Shown: positions 52,813 to 62,224 of the stretch, piece after piece
Layout: every line of letters begins with the position of its first letter
Numbering within the stretch: the stretch's first letter is position 1
DNA from: Paenalicyclobacillus macrosporangiidus
Lineage (GTDB): Bacteria > Bacillota > Bacilli > Alicyclobacillales > Alicyclobacillaceae
Reading direction: 5' to 3'
Length of the DNA stretch: 64,000 nucleotides
Assembly (NCBI RefSeq): GCF_900116805.1
Contig: NZ_FPBV01000001.1
Coordinates: 62,001-126,000 of the forward strand
Notes under the pieces: generated by a model
Databases searched by the model: none
Told to the model about the DNA's origin: nothing
The model's input: the letters and a program-made list of their open reading frames with translations, nothing else
Made by a program: the position numbers and the translations under genes

Positions 52813-53478
52813 ATGGACAAGCGCGTCTTGATGACCGGATTCGATCCGTTCGGCGGCGAAACCGTCAACCCCGCCTGGGAAGCGGTGCACCGCTTGGACG
52901 GCCGCGCGCTGCAGGGCGGGTGGACCATCGTCTCGCAGCAGGTACCGACGGTGTTCGACCGATCCATCGCCGTGTTGCGCGAGGCCATGGGCCGGGTACG
53001 GCCCCAGGTGGTGATCTGCGTCGGACAAGCCGGCGGGCGGGCGCAGATCACCCCGGAGCGGGTGGCCATCAACGTGAACGACGCCCGCATCCCGGACAAC
53101 GCCGGGCAGCAGCCCATCGACACGCCGGTCGTCCCGGGCGGGCCGGCGGCTTATTTCACCAAGCTGCCCATCAAACGGATTGTGGCCGCCCTGCGGGAAG
53201 CCGGCATTCCGGCCGCCGTGTCGAACACCGCCGGGACATACGTGTGCAACCACATCTTCTACGGACTCATGCACCTGATTGCGACCGAGCACCCGCAGGT
53301 GCAGGGCGGGTTCGTTCACATTCCGTATCTGCCCGAGCAGGTCGCTGGAAAGACGGAACCCAGCATGGCGCTGGATCTCATCGTCCGCGGCCTGGAACTG
53401 GTCGCGGCGGTGGCCGCGGCGGCGTCCGACGCGGGCGGCGAGGCGGATCTGGCGGTGACGGCCGGGCAGGAGTGCTAG
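52813..53478 (+). CDS. pcp: pyrrolidone-carboxylate peptidase
   Basis: Cysteine peptidase (C15) of 221 residues that removes N-terminal pyroglutamate. GFDPFGGETVNPAW near the start, the catalytic Cys in SNTAGTYVCNHIFYGLMH, and the catalytic His in FVHIPYLPEQ. ATG 52813 with GAGGAGAGC upstream. Probably cotranscribed with the amidohydrolase 66 bases downstream. Confidence 0.94.
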   Translation: MDKRVLMTGFDPFGGETVNPAWEAVHRLDGRALQGGWTIVSQQVPTVFDRSIAVLREAMGRVRPQVVICVGQAGGRAQITPERVAINVNDARIPDNAGQQPIDTPVVPGGPAAYFTKLPIKRIVAALREAGIPAAVSNTAGTYVCNHIFYGLMHLIATEHPQVQGGFVHIPYLPEQVAGKTEPSMALDLIVRGLELVAAVAAAASDAGGEADLAVTAGQEC

Positions 53479-53544
53479 CCCGCCGCGGCCGCATGACAAG
53501 TGGCCATCCGCGCATGTACATACCACAGCAAGGGGGAGACCAGC

Positions 53545-54702
53545 ATGGCGGACAAGATCCTCATTACCAACGGACGCGTTCTCGCCCCCACCGGGGAGTG
53601 GGTGGACGGGCAGGATATCGTGATCGAAGGCGGGAAGGTCCAGGCGGTGACGCGCGAGGCCGGGCGCCCGGAGGGGGCGCGGGTCATCGACGCGAGCGGA
53701 AAGTGGGTGACGCCGGGGCTGATTGACGTGCACACCCACCTGGGGGTGCACGAGCTGGGCGTCGGTCGCGAGGGGGCCGACTTCAACGAGACGAGCAGCC
53801 CGGTGACGCCGGAGGTGCGGGCCATCGACGGCATCAACCCGATGGACAGCGGATTCCAGGACGCCGTTCGGGCCGGCGTGACGACCGTGCAGGTGATGCC
53901 CGGCAGCGCCAACGTAATTGGCGGCGAGATGGCCGTCCTCAAGACGCGCGGGCGCGTTGTCGACGAGATGGTGGTGCGCGCGCCCTCGGGCATGAAGGCG
54001 GCGTTTGGCGAGAACCCCAAGCGGGTGTACGGGGGCAAGGACAAGGCGCCGGTGACGCGCATGGGCGTCGCGGCCCTGTTCCGCCAGCAGCTCATGAAGG
54101 CCCAGGATTACCTGCGCCAGCGCGAGCAGGGTCAGGTGGCGGCGCGCGATCTCGGCCTGGAGAACCTGGCCAAGGTGCTGCGCGGGGAGATTCCGCTGCG
54201 CGTGCACGCGCACCGGGCCGACGACATCGCGACCGTGCTGCGGTTGGCCCGGGAGTTTGGCGTGACCCTCACCATTGAGCACTGCACGGAGGGGCATCTC
54301 ATCGCGGACCGCATCGCCGAAGCGGGCGTGCGGGTGTCGGTCGGTCCGACCATGTCCGCCCGTTCCAAGGTGGAGCTGGCGAACAAGGGGTGGCACACGG
54401 TGGCGGCCCTGGCGCGCGCGGGGGTGCCGGTGTCCATCACCACGGATCACCCGGTGGTTGCCATCGATTACCTGCTCACGGCTGTGGTGCACGCGGTGCG
54501 AAACGGTCTTGACGAGCGGACGGCCTGGCAGGCGGTCACCATCAACGCCGCGCATCACCTGGGGGTCGCGGACCGGGTCGGGTCGCTGGAGGCCGGCAAG
54601 GATGCGGACGTGGTGATTTGGTCCGGCGATCCGCTGGATCTGCGCAACCGCGTGGAGATGACGTTGATTGAAGGGGAAGTGGTGTACCGCGCCGAGGCGT
54701 GA
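53545..54702 (+). CDS. amidohydrolase family protein (imidazolonepropionase-like)
   Basis: Metal-dependent hydrolase of 385 residues with metal-binding motifs VDVHTHLG, HAHRADDI, IEHCTEGH and ITTDHPV. The C-terminal GSLEAGKDADVVIWSGDPL is typical of this cytosolic amidohydrolase group. Substrate not identifiable; next to pcp it may act on a cyclic amide or a dipeptide. ATG 53545 with AAGGGGGAG upstream. Confidence 0.88.
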   Translation: MADKILITNGRVLAPTGEWVDGQDIVIEGGKVQAVTREAGRPEGARVIDASGKWVTPGLIDVHTHLGVHELGVGREGADFNETSSPVTPEVRAIDGINPMDSGFQDAVRAGVTTVQVMPGSANVIGGEMAVLKTRGRVVDEMVVRAPSGMKAAFGENPKRVYGGKDKAPVTRMGVAALFRQQLMKAQDYLRQREQGQVAARDLGLENLAKVLRGEIPLRVHAHRADDIATVLRLAREFGVTLTIEHCTEGHLIADRIAEAGVRVSVGPTMSARSKVELANKGWHTVAALARAGVPVSITTDHPVVAIDYLLTAVVHAVRNGLDERTAWQAVTINAAHHLGVADRVGSLEAGKDADVVIWSGDPLDLRNRVEMTLIEGEVVYRAEA

Positions 54703-54720
54703 CACGGCGTTCGGTGGGAC

Positions 54721-54743
54721 GGCGGGGGTTCTCCCCCGCCTTT
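54721..54743 (+). terminator. terminator after the amidohydrolase gene
   Basis: An 8-bp stem GGCGGGGG/CCCCCGCC with a 4-base loop and a short TTT tail, 18 bases after the stop. Confidence 0.6.
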
Positions 54744-54787
54744 CATCGCTTCTCGGCAGGTGTGATCACGGAAGGAGGGGGAAGCGG

Positions 54788-56026
54788 ATGGAGCGGGCGC
54801 ACGCAGCGCCGGCGGCGAGCCCCTGGCAGCGCACCCTCTGGGTGATGTGCGCCGTGCAGGGCATCATGATGATGGCGTTCTCCAGCATGAGCCCGTTTCT
54901 CCCGCTGTATATCGAGGAGCTCGGGGTGCGGGACCCGCGCGCGGTGGACCTGTGGGCCGGCGTCATTGCCTCGTCCAACTTCCTCATCATGGCCTTGGTG
55001 TCCCCGTTGTGGGGCGCCATCGCCGATCGCAGAGGGCGCAAGCTGATGGTGCTCCGGACGACGGTCGCCATCTCCTTTTTCACCTTCGTGATGGGATGGG
55101 TGCACAACGTCTGGGAACTGCTCGGCGCCCGTGTCCTTCAGGGCGCTTTCAGCGGATACTCGGCGTCCGCCACGGCGCTGGTGGCGACCGTCGTGCCGGA
55201 GGAGAAGCTCGGCACCGCGCTCGGGTGGATGCAATCGTCCGCGATGATCGGTGCGCTCGTCGGGCCGCTCGCCGGCGGTTTGGTATCCGATCACGTGCAC
55301 AGCTACCGGGTGGTCTTCTACCTGACGTCGGCCTTTGCGATGACCGCGTTTCTCATCACGTTCTTCCTCGTCAAAGAAGGCTTCCACAAACCGGCCGCGG
55401 CGCCGGCGAACAAGCGGTCGTTCATCGGCCAGTTCCGCGCCGTGCGCGCCTTGAAGCCGGTTCAGGCCATGTTCTTGGTGCTCTTTTTGGCGCAGTTCTC
55501 CGTCATGAACGTACAGCCGGTGCTTCCGGTATACATCAAAGAGCTGGCAGCCCACAGCCAGCATGTGGCCACGTATTCCGGCTTGGCGTTCGCGGTCACC
55601 GGTCTGGCCGGCCTGGTGGCGGCGCCCATCATCGGAAACCGCAGCGACCGCCTGGGGTACCGCCGGACGCTGGTGATCGCGATGTTCGGCGCCGGCCTGT
55701 TTTACATTCCGCAGGCGCTGGCGCAGAACATCTGGGTGTTCATCTTCTCCCGTTTCGGCCTGGGGCTGTTCGTCGGCGGCATCCTCCCGACCGCCAATGC
55801 GCTGGTGGGACGGCTTGCGCCCAAAGACCAGCGGGGGCAGATCTACGGGTTCACGTCCAGTTCCACGTTTCTTGGCAGTTTCGCCGGGCCGCTGCTGGGC
55901 GGCTTCGGTTCGGCCCTGTTCGGCATCCGGACCATGCTCGGGCTGACGGCCGCCCTGTACCTGCTGAACATGCTGTGGGTGTATTGGAAGGTACAGGATC
56001 CGCCCGCGATGGATCACACCCCTTGA
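54788..56026 (+). CDS. MFS transporter (drug-efflux type)
   Basis: Twelve-helix major facilitator of 412 residues. The A-motif GAIADRRGRKLMV is in loop 2-3 and a second copy GNRSDRLGYRRTLV in loop 8-9, with GLGLFVGGILPTANALVG in the second half. ATG 54788 with GGAAGGAGGGGG. Substrate unknown. Confidence 0.9.
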   Translation: MERAHAAPAASPWQRTLWVMCAVQGIMMMAFSSMSPFLPLYIEELGVRDPRAVDLWAGVIASSNFLIMALVSPLWGAIADRRGRKLMVLRTTVAISFFTFVMGWVHNVWELLGARVLQGAFSGYSASATALVATVVPEEKLGTALGWMQSSAMIGALVGPLAGGLVSDHVHSYRVVFYLTSAFAMTAFLITFFLVKEGFHKPAAAPANKRSFIGQFRAVRALKPVQAMFLVLFLAQFSVMNVQPVLPVYIKELAAHSQHVATYSGLAFAVTGLAGLVAAPIIGNRSDRLGYRRTLVIAMFGAGLFYIPQALAQNIWVFIFSRFGLGLFVGGILPTANALVGRLAPKDQRGQIYGFTSSSTFLGSFAGPLLGGFGSALFGIRTMLGLTAALYLLNMLWVYWKVQDPPAMDHTP

Positions 56027-56060
56027 GCGCCGCCGGTCGTCCTTCACGAGGCGGAACGCC

Positions 56061-56125
56061 TTCATACGCTCTTTACACCGTCTTTACACCACGTTTCATA
56101 AATGTTCACATCCCTCCGCTATGAT
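56061..56125 (+). promoter_or_regulatory. PhoP box and promoter of phoR
   Basis: Five hexamers occur at exact 11-base steps: TTCATA 56061, TTTACA 56072, TTTACA 56083, TTTCAT 56094, TTCACA 56105. Nine bases after the last is TATGAT (56120-56125) in the context CCGCTATGATGTG. The pattern is that of Bacillus PhoP-activated promoters. Confidence 0.85.
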
Positions 56126-56209
56126 GTGTTCCGTGAAGGGGGATTCGTATCGGGGAAGCGTGGAAGAGCGTCACCTGGATCTGTCCGGAGAAGGGTCTGA
56201 TTTCGATTG

Positions 56210-57544
56210 ATGGGCAATGGACCGGTGGGGTTTGCGCTCGGGTTGTTGACGGCGGCCGGCGGGATGCTGGGCTATTGGGGCATCAGAACACGACGGGGCC
56301 GGTTGTTCTGGGAACACGTCCGCGACGTGGTCACCCGCGTCCGCCAGGGGGATCGGCAGGCGCGGGTGCTCAGCTACGCGGGAGAGGTCCGGCCGGATGT
56401 CGCGCAGATGTTGAATGACATGCTGGACGCGCTCGAGGATCAGGTGAACCGCCAGTCCGAGGAACAGCGCCTCTTGCAGTACGTCCTGAACGCCATGACG
56501 ACGGGCGTGGTGTACGTCGACGCCTTCGGGAACGTTCAAATGTTGAATCCCGTGGCAGCGCGCATTCTGCGGAAGGATGCCGACGAGGCCCGGGGCCGGC
56601 CGTACTGGGAAGTGTTCCCTGACTATGCCTTAAATGCCGCTATCTGCCGGACGCTGTTGATCGGTTCGCCGTGGCGGAATGAAATCCGGCTCCCGGGCGA
56701 TGTGGTGGTGGATGTTCACGTCATCCGTCTTGAAGACGCCGGTGCGTCCCGGGACACTTGGCAAGAGGGTTTCCACGTTCTGGTCCTTTGTAACGATGTG
56801 ACCCAATGGCATCGCATGGCCCGCATGCGCAGCGACTTCATCGCGAATGTCTCCCATGAGTTGAAAACCCCCATCACCGCCATCCGGGGCTTTGCGGAGA
56901 CCCTCGTGGGGGAGGACGTGGACGAATCCACCCGGGATTCGTTTTTGCAGGTCATCTACGAGGAATCCCTGCGCATGAGCCGCTTGGTGGAGGACCTGTT
57001 GACGCTGTCCAGGCTGGAGACGCAGGAAATGCATCTGGAATGGCATCCCGTGCAGCTCTCGGCCGTCGTGGAGATGGCCGTGGACCGGCTGCAACCACAA
57101 CTGCAAGCACGCCATCTGACGTTGCGGGTGCAGTCAGAGGGCGACGTCACCGTCTGTGGGGACGAGGACAAACTCCTGCAGGTGATGCTCAACCTGCTCA
57201 CCAATGCGATGCGGTACACGCCGCCCGGCGGGTGCGTTTCCGTCACATGGGAGACGTTCCCCGACCAGGTCAAGGTGCATGTGGCCGACACCGGTATCGG
57301 GATACCGGAAGAGGAACAGAAACGGGTCTTTGAACGCTTTTATCGGGTGAACGCCGACCGCAGCCGGGCAAGTGGCGGAACGGGTCTCGGCCTCGCGATT
57401 GTGAAACATATCGTCCGCTCGTACGGTGGAGAGGTTGGCGTCCGCAGCCGTGTGGGGTTTGGCAGCGACTTCTGGTTCACGTTGCAGCGGTGCAAGGATC
57501 CCGCGTCCAGCGACACGGCGTCCGGTCATGCGGTTGCGCCTTAA
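56210..57544 (+). CDS. phoR: PhoR-type sensor histidine kinase
   Basis: Membrane-anchored phosphate-starvation kinase of 444 residues. One N-terminal hydrophobic helix (about 5-25), a coiled linker, a PAS domain (about 85-185), HisKA with ANVSHELKTPITAIRG, and HATPase with NLLTNAMRYTP, DTGIGIP and GGTGLGLAI. There is only one evident membrane segment, so no extracellular sensor domain. ATG 56210 is used; TTG 56207 is adjacent. It stands apart from phoP, with pstB and phoU in between. A PhoP box precedes it. Confidence 0.9.
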   Translation: MGNGPVGFALGLLTAAGGMLGYWGIRTRRGRLFWEHVRDVVTRVRQGDRQARVLSYAGEVRPDVAQMLNDMLDALEDQVNRQSEEQRLLQYVLNAMTTGVVYVDAFGNVQMLNPVAARILRKDADEARGRPYWEVFPDYALNAAICRTLLIGSPWRNEIRLPGDVVVDVHVIRLEDAGASRDTWQEGFHVLVLCNDVTQWHRMARMRSDFIANVSHELKTPITAIRGFAETLVGEDVDESTRDSFLQVIYEESLRMSRLVEDLLTLSRLETQEMHLEWHPVQLSAVVEMAVDRLQPQLQARHLTLRVQSEGDVTVCGDEDKLLQVMLNLLTNAMRYTPPGGCVSVTWETFPDQVKVHVADTGIGIPEEEQKRVFERFYRVNADRSRASGGTGLGLAIVKHIVRSYGGEVGVRSRVGFGSDFWFTLQRCKDPASSDTASGHAVAP

Positions 57545-57558
57545 GCGCGTCTCGTCCT

Positions 57559-57574
57559 GGCGCCCGAAGGCGCC
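57559..57574 (+). terminator. short hairpin after phoR
   Basis: GGCGCC-CGAA-GGCGCC, 14 bases after the phoR stop; a tetraloop hairpin without a T-run. It may weaken read-through into pstB. Confidence 0.35.
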
Positions 57575-57593
57575 TGGTGAAGCCCGCCACATG

Positions 57594-57647
57594 TTTAGGT
57601 GACGTTTACATTCCCTTTATACGGCCTTTACAGATCTCCGCTATCAT
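57594..57647 (+). promoter_or_regulatory. PhoP box and promoter of pstB-phoU-phoP
   Basis: Hexamers at 11-base steps: TTTAGG 57594, TTTACA 57605, TTTATA 57616, TTTACA 57627; nine bases later TATCAT (57642-57647) in CCGCTATCATGTC, nearly identical to the phoR promoter. Confidence 0.87.
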
Positions 57648-57735
57648 GTCCACCGAGTGGAATCCCCCTCAGGCAGTCCGGGGCAACCCTCTCCAGAATC
57701 AGATTCGATCTTAACGCCGAGGACGTGGTTTCGGA

Positions 57736-58488
57736 ATGAGTCAATCCATATCGGTCGAGAACCTTCGTGCATGGTACGGGGATCACTTGACGCTCAAGGG
57801 CATCACCATGGAGCTGGAGGCCAATCGGGCGACGGCCATCATCGGTCCGTCCGGATGCGGGAAGTCCACCTTCATCCGGTGTCTGAACCGGCTGCACGAG
57901 ACCATACCGCACGGCAGGGTCAGCGGCAGCATCAAGCTTGGGGACGAAGACCTGTACCGCATGGATCCGGTGGACGTGCGGCGCGTGGTCGGCATGGTGT
58001 TTCAGAAGGCCAACCCTTTTCCCACGATGTCGATCTTCGAAAACGTGGCGCTGGGCCTGCGGATTGGCGGCGTGCGGAGCAAGGCGGAAATCATCGAACG
58101 TGTGGAGAAGAGCCTTCGGATGGCGGCGTTGTGGGACGAGGTGAAGGACCGGTTGCGGGAGCCTGCGACCGCCCTGTCCGGCGGCCAGCAACAACGCCTG
58201 TGCATCGCGCGCGCTTTGGCGATTGAGCCGGAAGTCCTGTTGATGGATGAACCCACCTCGGCGCTGGATCCGGGTTCCACGCTGCGCGTCGAAGAGCTGG
58301 TGCAGGCGCTCAAGTCTTCGTACACCATCGTGATCGTCACCCACAACATGCAGCAGGCGGCCCGGGTCGCGGACAAGACGGCGTTCTTTCTCAACGGCGA
58401 GCTGATTGAATACGCCGACACCGCCATCATCTTCACCAAGCCGTCCGACAAGCGGACGGAAGACTACGTCACCGGGCGGTTCGGATAA
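57736..58488 (+). CDS. pstB: phosphate ABC transporter ATP-binding protein
   Basis: ATPase of 250 residues for high-affinity phosphate import. Walker [14 protein letters not shown], signature [15 protein letters not shown], Walker [14 protein letters not shown] and the H-loop in IVTHNMQQA. Separated from pstSCA, which lies downstream of phoP. ATG start with a weak ribosome site. Confidence 0.95.
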   Translation: MSQSISVENLRAWYGDHLTLKGITMELEANRATAIIGPSGCGKSTFIRCLNRLHETIPHGRVSGSIKLGDEDLYRMDPVDVRRVVGMVFQKANPFPTMSIFENVALGLRIGGVRSKAEIIERVEKSLRMAALWDEVKDRLREPATALSGGQQQRLCIARALAIEPEVLLMDEPTSALDPGSTLRVEELVQALKSSYTIVIVTHNMQQAARVADKTAFFLNGELIEYADTAIIFTKPSDKRTEDYVTGRFG

Positions 58489-58502
58489 GGAGGACATCCC
58501 GC

Positions 58503-59159
58503 ATGCAGAAACGTCAGGCTTTCGACATCGCGCTTCGTCAACTGCAGTTGAAACTGCTCGAGATGGGCGAGCGGGTGCAGCAGGCCGTGCGGGGCGCGAT
58601 GGATGCCCTGAAGACGCTCGATCCGGTCAAAGGCCAGCGCGTGGTCGACGGAGACCAGGACATCAACCTGCAGGAAAACGAGATTGTGGATTTGTGCGTC
58701 CGGCTGATTGCCACGCAGCAACCTGTGGCCGGCGACCTGCGCAAGATCGTGGCGGGGATGCGGATTGCGGGGGATTTGGAGCGAATGGGGGACCTGGCGG
58801 TGGACGTGGCCAAGACCGCCGTTCGGTTGCAGGGCCAACCGCTCATCAAGCCGCTCATCGACATCCCGCGCATGGCCGAGCTGTGTGATCAAATGGTGTC
58901 CGACGCACTGCACGCGTATGTGCAGGGCAACGTCGCCTTGGCCCGCAAGCTGGCCGAGCAGGACGACGAAATTGACCATATCTACCGCAAGGTGGTCGAA
59001 GATCTGTTCGCCCTCAGCGCGGATGAGCCGGACGCGGTCTCGCAGGCCATGTCGCTGGCGTTTGTCGGCCGGTATTTGGAGCGGATTGGCGATCACGCGA
59101 CCAACATCGGGGAGAGCGTGATCTACATCGTCTCCGGTGAAAGGTCTGACCTGAATTGA
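58503..59159 (+). CDS. phoU: phosphate transport regulator PhoU
   Basis: Two-repeat helical protein of 218 residues that links PstSCAB activity to PhoR. The conserved acidic patches are seen in VVDGDQDINLQENEIVDLC and the second repeat LAEQDDEIDHIYRKV, each followed by a GD(L/H) pair. ATG 58503 with AAGGAGGAC upstream. Confidence 0.94.
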   Translation: MQKRQAFDIALRQLQLKLLEMGERVQQAVRGAMDALKTLDPVKGQRVVDGDQDINLQENEIVDLCVRLIATQQPVAGDLRKIVAGMRIAGDLERMGDLAVDVAKTAVRLQGQPLIKPLIDIPRMAELCDQMVSDALHAYVQGNVALARKLAEQDDEIDHIYRKVVEDLFALSADEPDAVSQAMSLAFVGRYLERIGDHATNIGESVIYIVSGERSDLN

Positions 59160-59908
59160 TGGACGCGGGCGGTAAGCCACCGAAGGTGTTGATTGTGGAT
59201 GACGAGGAGTCGATTCAACAACTGGTGGCCTACAACTTTCGGAGCGCGGGGTTCGATACGGAAATCGTGGGCAATGGGCGCGACGCGTACGAGCGGATGC
59301 GGGCGGACGACGGGACGGTGGCCCTCGTGATCCTGGACATCAGCCTGCCCGGTATGGACGGGATGGAGGTGTGCAAACACCTGCGCCAGGAGCACGTGTG
59401 GACGCCCATCATCCTGTTGACGGCGAGGGATGACGAATTGGACCGCGTCCTCGGTCTGGAACTGGGCGCGGACGATTACGTGACAAAACCGTTCAGCCCG
59501 CGCGAACTGGTGGCGCGGGCTCGTGCCGTACTGCGCCGCGTTGAGGACCGGCGGGACGATGCGCCGGATGCCGGCCCGATGGACGATTGCGTGTCCGCGG
59601 GCGACATCGTCCTGTGTGTGTCGCGTCACGAGGTGACGGTTTCCGGCCGGCCGGTGGAACTCACGCCGAAGGAGTTCGAATTGCTGCGCTATTTGATCCT
59701 CCATCAGGACCACGTGTTGGCGCGAGAGCAACTGCTGCAACAGGTGTGGGGATACGCGTACACCCCGGATACCCGGATTGTGGACGTCCACATCTCTCAC
59801 CTGCGCGACAAGATTGAGCCCAATCCCAAGCACCCGGTCTATATCCGGACCGTGCGCGGGGTCGGTTACCGGTTCACCGGCGGGTTCAGGCCCCGCCGTG
59901 AATCCTGA
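59159..59908 (+). CDS. phoP: PhoP-type response regulator
   Basis: OmpR-family regulator of 249 residues. Receiver with IVDDEE, phosphorylatable Asp in VILDISLPG and Lys in YVTKPFSPR; winged helix with LTPKEFELLRYL and ending RGVGYRFTGG. The ATG overlaps the phoU stop (TGATG), so it is coupled to phoU. It is the expected binder of the three PhoP boxes here. Confidence 0.93.
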   Translation: MDAGGKPPKVLIVDDEESIQQLVAYNFRSAGFDTEIVGNGRDAYERMRADDGTVALVILDISLPGMDGMEVCKHLRQEHVWTPIILLTARDDELDRVLGLELGADDYVTKPFSPRELVARARAVLRRVEDRRDDAPDAGPMDDCVSAGDIVLCVSRHEVTVSGRPVELTPKEFELLRYLILHQDHVLAREQLLQQVWGYAYTPDTRIVDVHISHLRDKIEPNPKHPVYIRTVRGVGYRFTGGFRPRRES

Positions 59909-59936
59909 GCCGTGCGCGGGCACGGGCGGGCGAATC

Positions 59937-59990
59937 TTTACAAAGCCTTAATGAGGGCTTCACCCTGAATTCAACACGCGCTGATAAGCT
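59937..59990 (+). promoter_or_regulatory. PhoP box and promoter of pstSCA
   Basis: Hexamers at 11-base steps: TTTACA 59937, TTAATG 59948, TTCACC 59959, TTCAAC 59970; nine bases later TAAGCT (59985-59990). Weaker than the other two boxes but with the same geometry. Confidence 0.75.
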
Positions 59991-60061
59991 GAATCCTGCA
60001 AGGGCCCTTGAATGAAAGAAGTGAAAAGAGATAGCCCGATAGGGTGGGGAGGATGTGGAAC

Positions 60062-61189
60062 ATGTTGAAGTCTCGTTGGGCCGGTGCAGCCCTGGCGTTG
60101 TCGGCGGTCATTGCCACGGCTGGCTGTGGAGCGGCCACCAACAATACGGCGAACGCAGGGAACGCAGTGCAGAACACGGCGGGAGCGACGACGGCGACGG
60201 CACCAATCACCATCAATGAGACGGGTTCATCCCTGCTGTATCCCCTGTTCAACGGCCAATGGATTGAAGCGTACAAGTCGGTCGATCCGAACGTCAGCAT
60301 CACGGCCGCGTCGACCGGCAGCGGCACGGGGATTGCGCAAGCCATCGCCGGAACGGTCCAAATCGGCGCTTCGGATGCGTACCTGTCCGACGCCCAGATG
60401 CAGCAGAACCCGTCCATGGTAAACATCCCGTTGGCCATCTCGGCACAGCAAGTCATGTACAACGTCCCGGGCCTGACGGGGGACCAGCATCTGAAACTGA
60501 GCGGCGACGTCCTCGCGAAAATCTTTTCGGGGAAGATCAAAGTCTGGGATGACGCGGCCATCACCAGCCTGAACCCGGGCGTGAAACTGCCGCATCAGCC
60601 AATCATTCCGGTGCACCGCTCGGACAGCAGCGGCGACACGTTCCTGTTCACGCAGTTCTTGTCGGATACCAGCGCGGACTGGAAAAACGCCGTGGGCTTC
60701 GGCACCTCGGTGTCCTGGCCGGCCGTTGCGGGCGCCATCGGCGTCAAGGGCAACGACGGTGTCGTTCAGGCGCTCGCCAGCAACAAGTACAGCATCGGCT
60801 ATGTGGGCATCAGCTGGCTGGACAAGGCGACGCAGCAAGGCTTGGGCTACGCCGCGCTGAAGAACAAGGACGGGAACTTTGTCCTGCCCGCGAAGGAGAA
60901 CATTCAGGCGGCGGCACAGGCCGGGGTCAGCAACGTGCCGGACGATGAGCGCATTTCGCTGATTGACGAGCCGGGCGCCAATTCGTACCCCATCATCAAC
61001 TTTGAGTACGCGATTGTCAACACGAAGCAGCCGGCCGACATGGCGGCGGCATTGAAGAAGTTCTTGAACTGGGCCATCGATCCGAATGGCGGCAACAAAG
61101 ACCAATACCTGTCTCCGGTGCACTTCCTGCCGCTACCGGCAGAGATTGAGTCCAAGAGCCAGGCGCAGATCAACAAGATTGGCGGTTGA
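60062..61189 (+). CDS. pstS: phosphate-binding lipoprotein PstS
   Basis: Extracellular phosphate-binding protein of 375 residues. Lipobox TAGC near residue 20; phosphate-site regions INETGSSLLYPLFN, AASTGSGTGIAQAI and HRSDSSGDTFLFTQFL. ATG 60062 is 9 bases after GGGGAGG; ATG 60053 abuts that site. First gene of pstSCA. Confidence 0.95.
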   Translation: MLKSRWAGAALALSAVIATAGCGAATNNTANAGNAVQNTAGATTATAPITINETGSSLLYPLFNGQWIEAYKSVDPNVSITAASTGSGTGIAQAIAGTVQIGASDAYLSDAQMQQNPSMVNIPLAISAQQVMYNVPGLTGDQHLKLSGDVLAKIFSGKIKVWDDAAITSLNPGVKLPHQPIIPVHRSDSSGDTFLFTQFLSDTSADWKNAVGFGTSVSWPAVAGAIGVKGNDGVVQALASNKYSIGYVGISWLDKATQQGLGYAALKNKDGNFVLPAKENIQAAAQAGVSNVPDDERISLIDEPGANSYPIINFEYAIVNTKQPADMAAALKKFLNWAIDPNGGNKDQYLSPVHFLPLPAEIESKSQAQINKIGG

Positions 61190-61210
61190 CCGATTGGACG
61201 GAGTGATGTC

Positions 61211-62224
61211 ATGAAACGGGTGAGTTCCCGTTCCAAGATTGCGGATCAAGTGTTTTTGGTCGCTACTGGCCTCTGTGCCAGTAGCCCCATCTTGTTTCTC
61301 CTGGTGATCACCGGCATCGTCGTGGTTCAGTCCATCCCCAGCATTCGGCTGATGGGTTGGGACTTTCTCACCAGTGTGACCTGGAACATGGGGAGCACGT
61401 ACGGTGCGATGACCGTGAAAAACGGCGTCCCGGTGCCTGCCGGCGCCTCCTATGGCGCCCTGCCGTTCATCGTGGGGACGCTGGCTTCCTCGGTCATTGC
61501 GCTGCTGATTGCGGTGCCGATCTCGCTGTTGACCGCCATGATCTTGGCGTATCGGGTCCGCGGGGTGGTGAAATCCGCCCTGTCCATCGTGGTGGAGCTG
61601 CTCGCGGGGATTCCCAGCGTGGTGATTGGCCTGTGGGGCATCGTCGTCCTCGCGCCGTGGGTGTCCTCCTCGCTGGGGCCGCTTCTGACGCATGTCGGCT
61701 GGGTGATTCCGTTTTTCAGCGGCCCGGTGGGCACCGGCATGGGGCTGTTGACCAGTGGCCTGGTGCTGGCGTTGATGGTGGTACCCATCATCACGGCCAC
61801 CACCCGCGACCTGTTGGAACAGGTCCCCATCCTGTACCGGGAAGGCGGGATCGCGCTGGGCATGACGAGCTGGGAAGTCGTCCGCTTGATCTGTCTGCCC
61901 TATATCAAGGAAGGCATGATCGGCGCCGTGGCCCTGGGATGGGGGCGCGCCATGGGGGAGACGATGGCGGTGCTGATGGTCAGCGGCAGTGCCATCAACT
62001 ATCTGCCGCAGAACCTCTACAGCCCGATTTCCACCATGGCCGCCGTGATTGCGGACCAACTCGACAGCGCGATGACCGACGCGTCCCACATGGCGGTTCA
62101 CGCCCTGTCCGAACTCGCCCTGGTCCTGCTGGTCCTGACGTTGCTGACCAACCTCGTCGCACGCCTGTTGGTGAATCGCTCCCGCGGGACACGGCGGGCC
62201 GGCATGGGGGTGAAGGCGGGATGA
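61211..62224 (+). CDS. pstC: phosphate ABC transporter permease PstC
   Basis: Six-helix permease of 337 residues with the EAA-type loop WEVVRLICLPYIKEGMIGAVALGWGRAMGET. ATG 61211 has GGAGTGATG upstream; the stop overlaps the pstA start. Confidence 0.95.
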   Translation: MKRVSSRSKIADQVFLVATGLCASSPILFLLVITGIVVVQSIPSIRLMGWDFLTSVTWNMGSTYGAMTVKNGVPVPAGASYGALPFIVGTLASSVIALLIAVPISLLTAMILAYRVRGVVKSALSIVVELLAGIPSVVIGLWGIVVLAPWVSSSLGPLLTHVGWVIPFFSGPVGTGMGLLTSGLVLALMVVPIITATTRDLLEQVPILYREGGIALGMTSWEVVRLICLPYIKEGMIGAVALGWGRAMGETMAVLMVSGSAINYLPQNLYSPISTMAAVIADQLDSAMTDASHMAVHALSELALVLLVLTLLTNLVARLLVNRSRGTRRAGMGVKAG

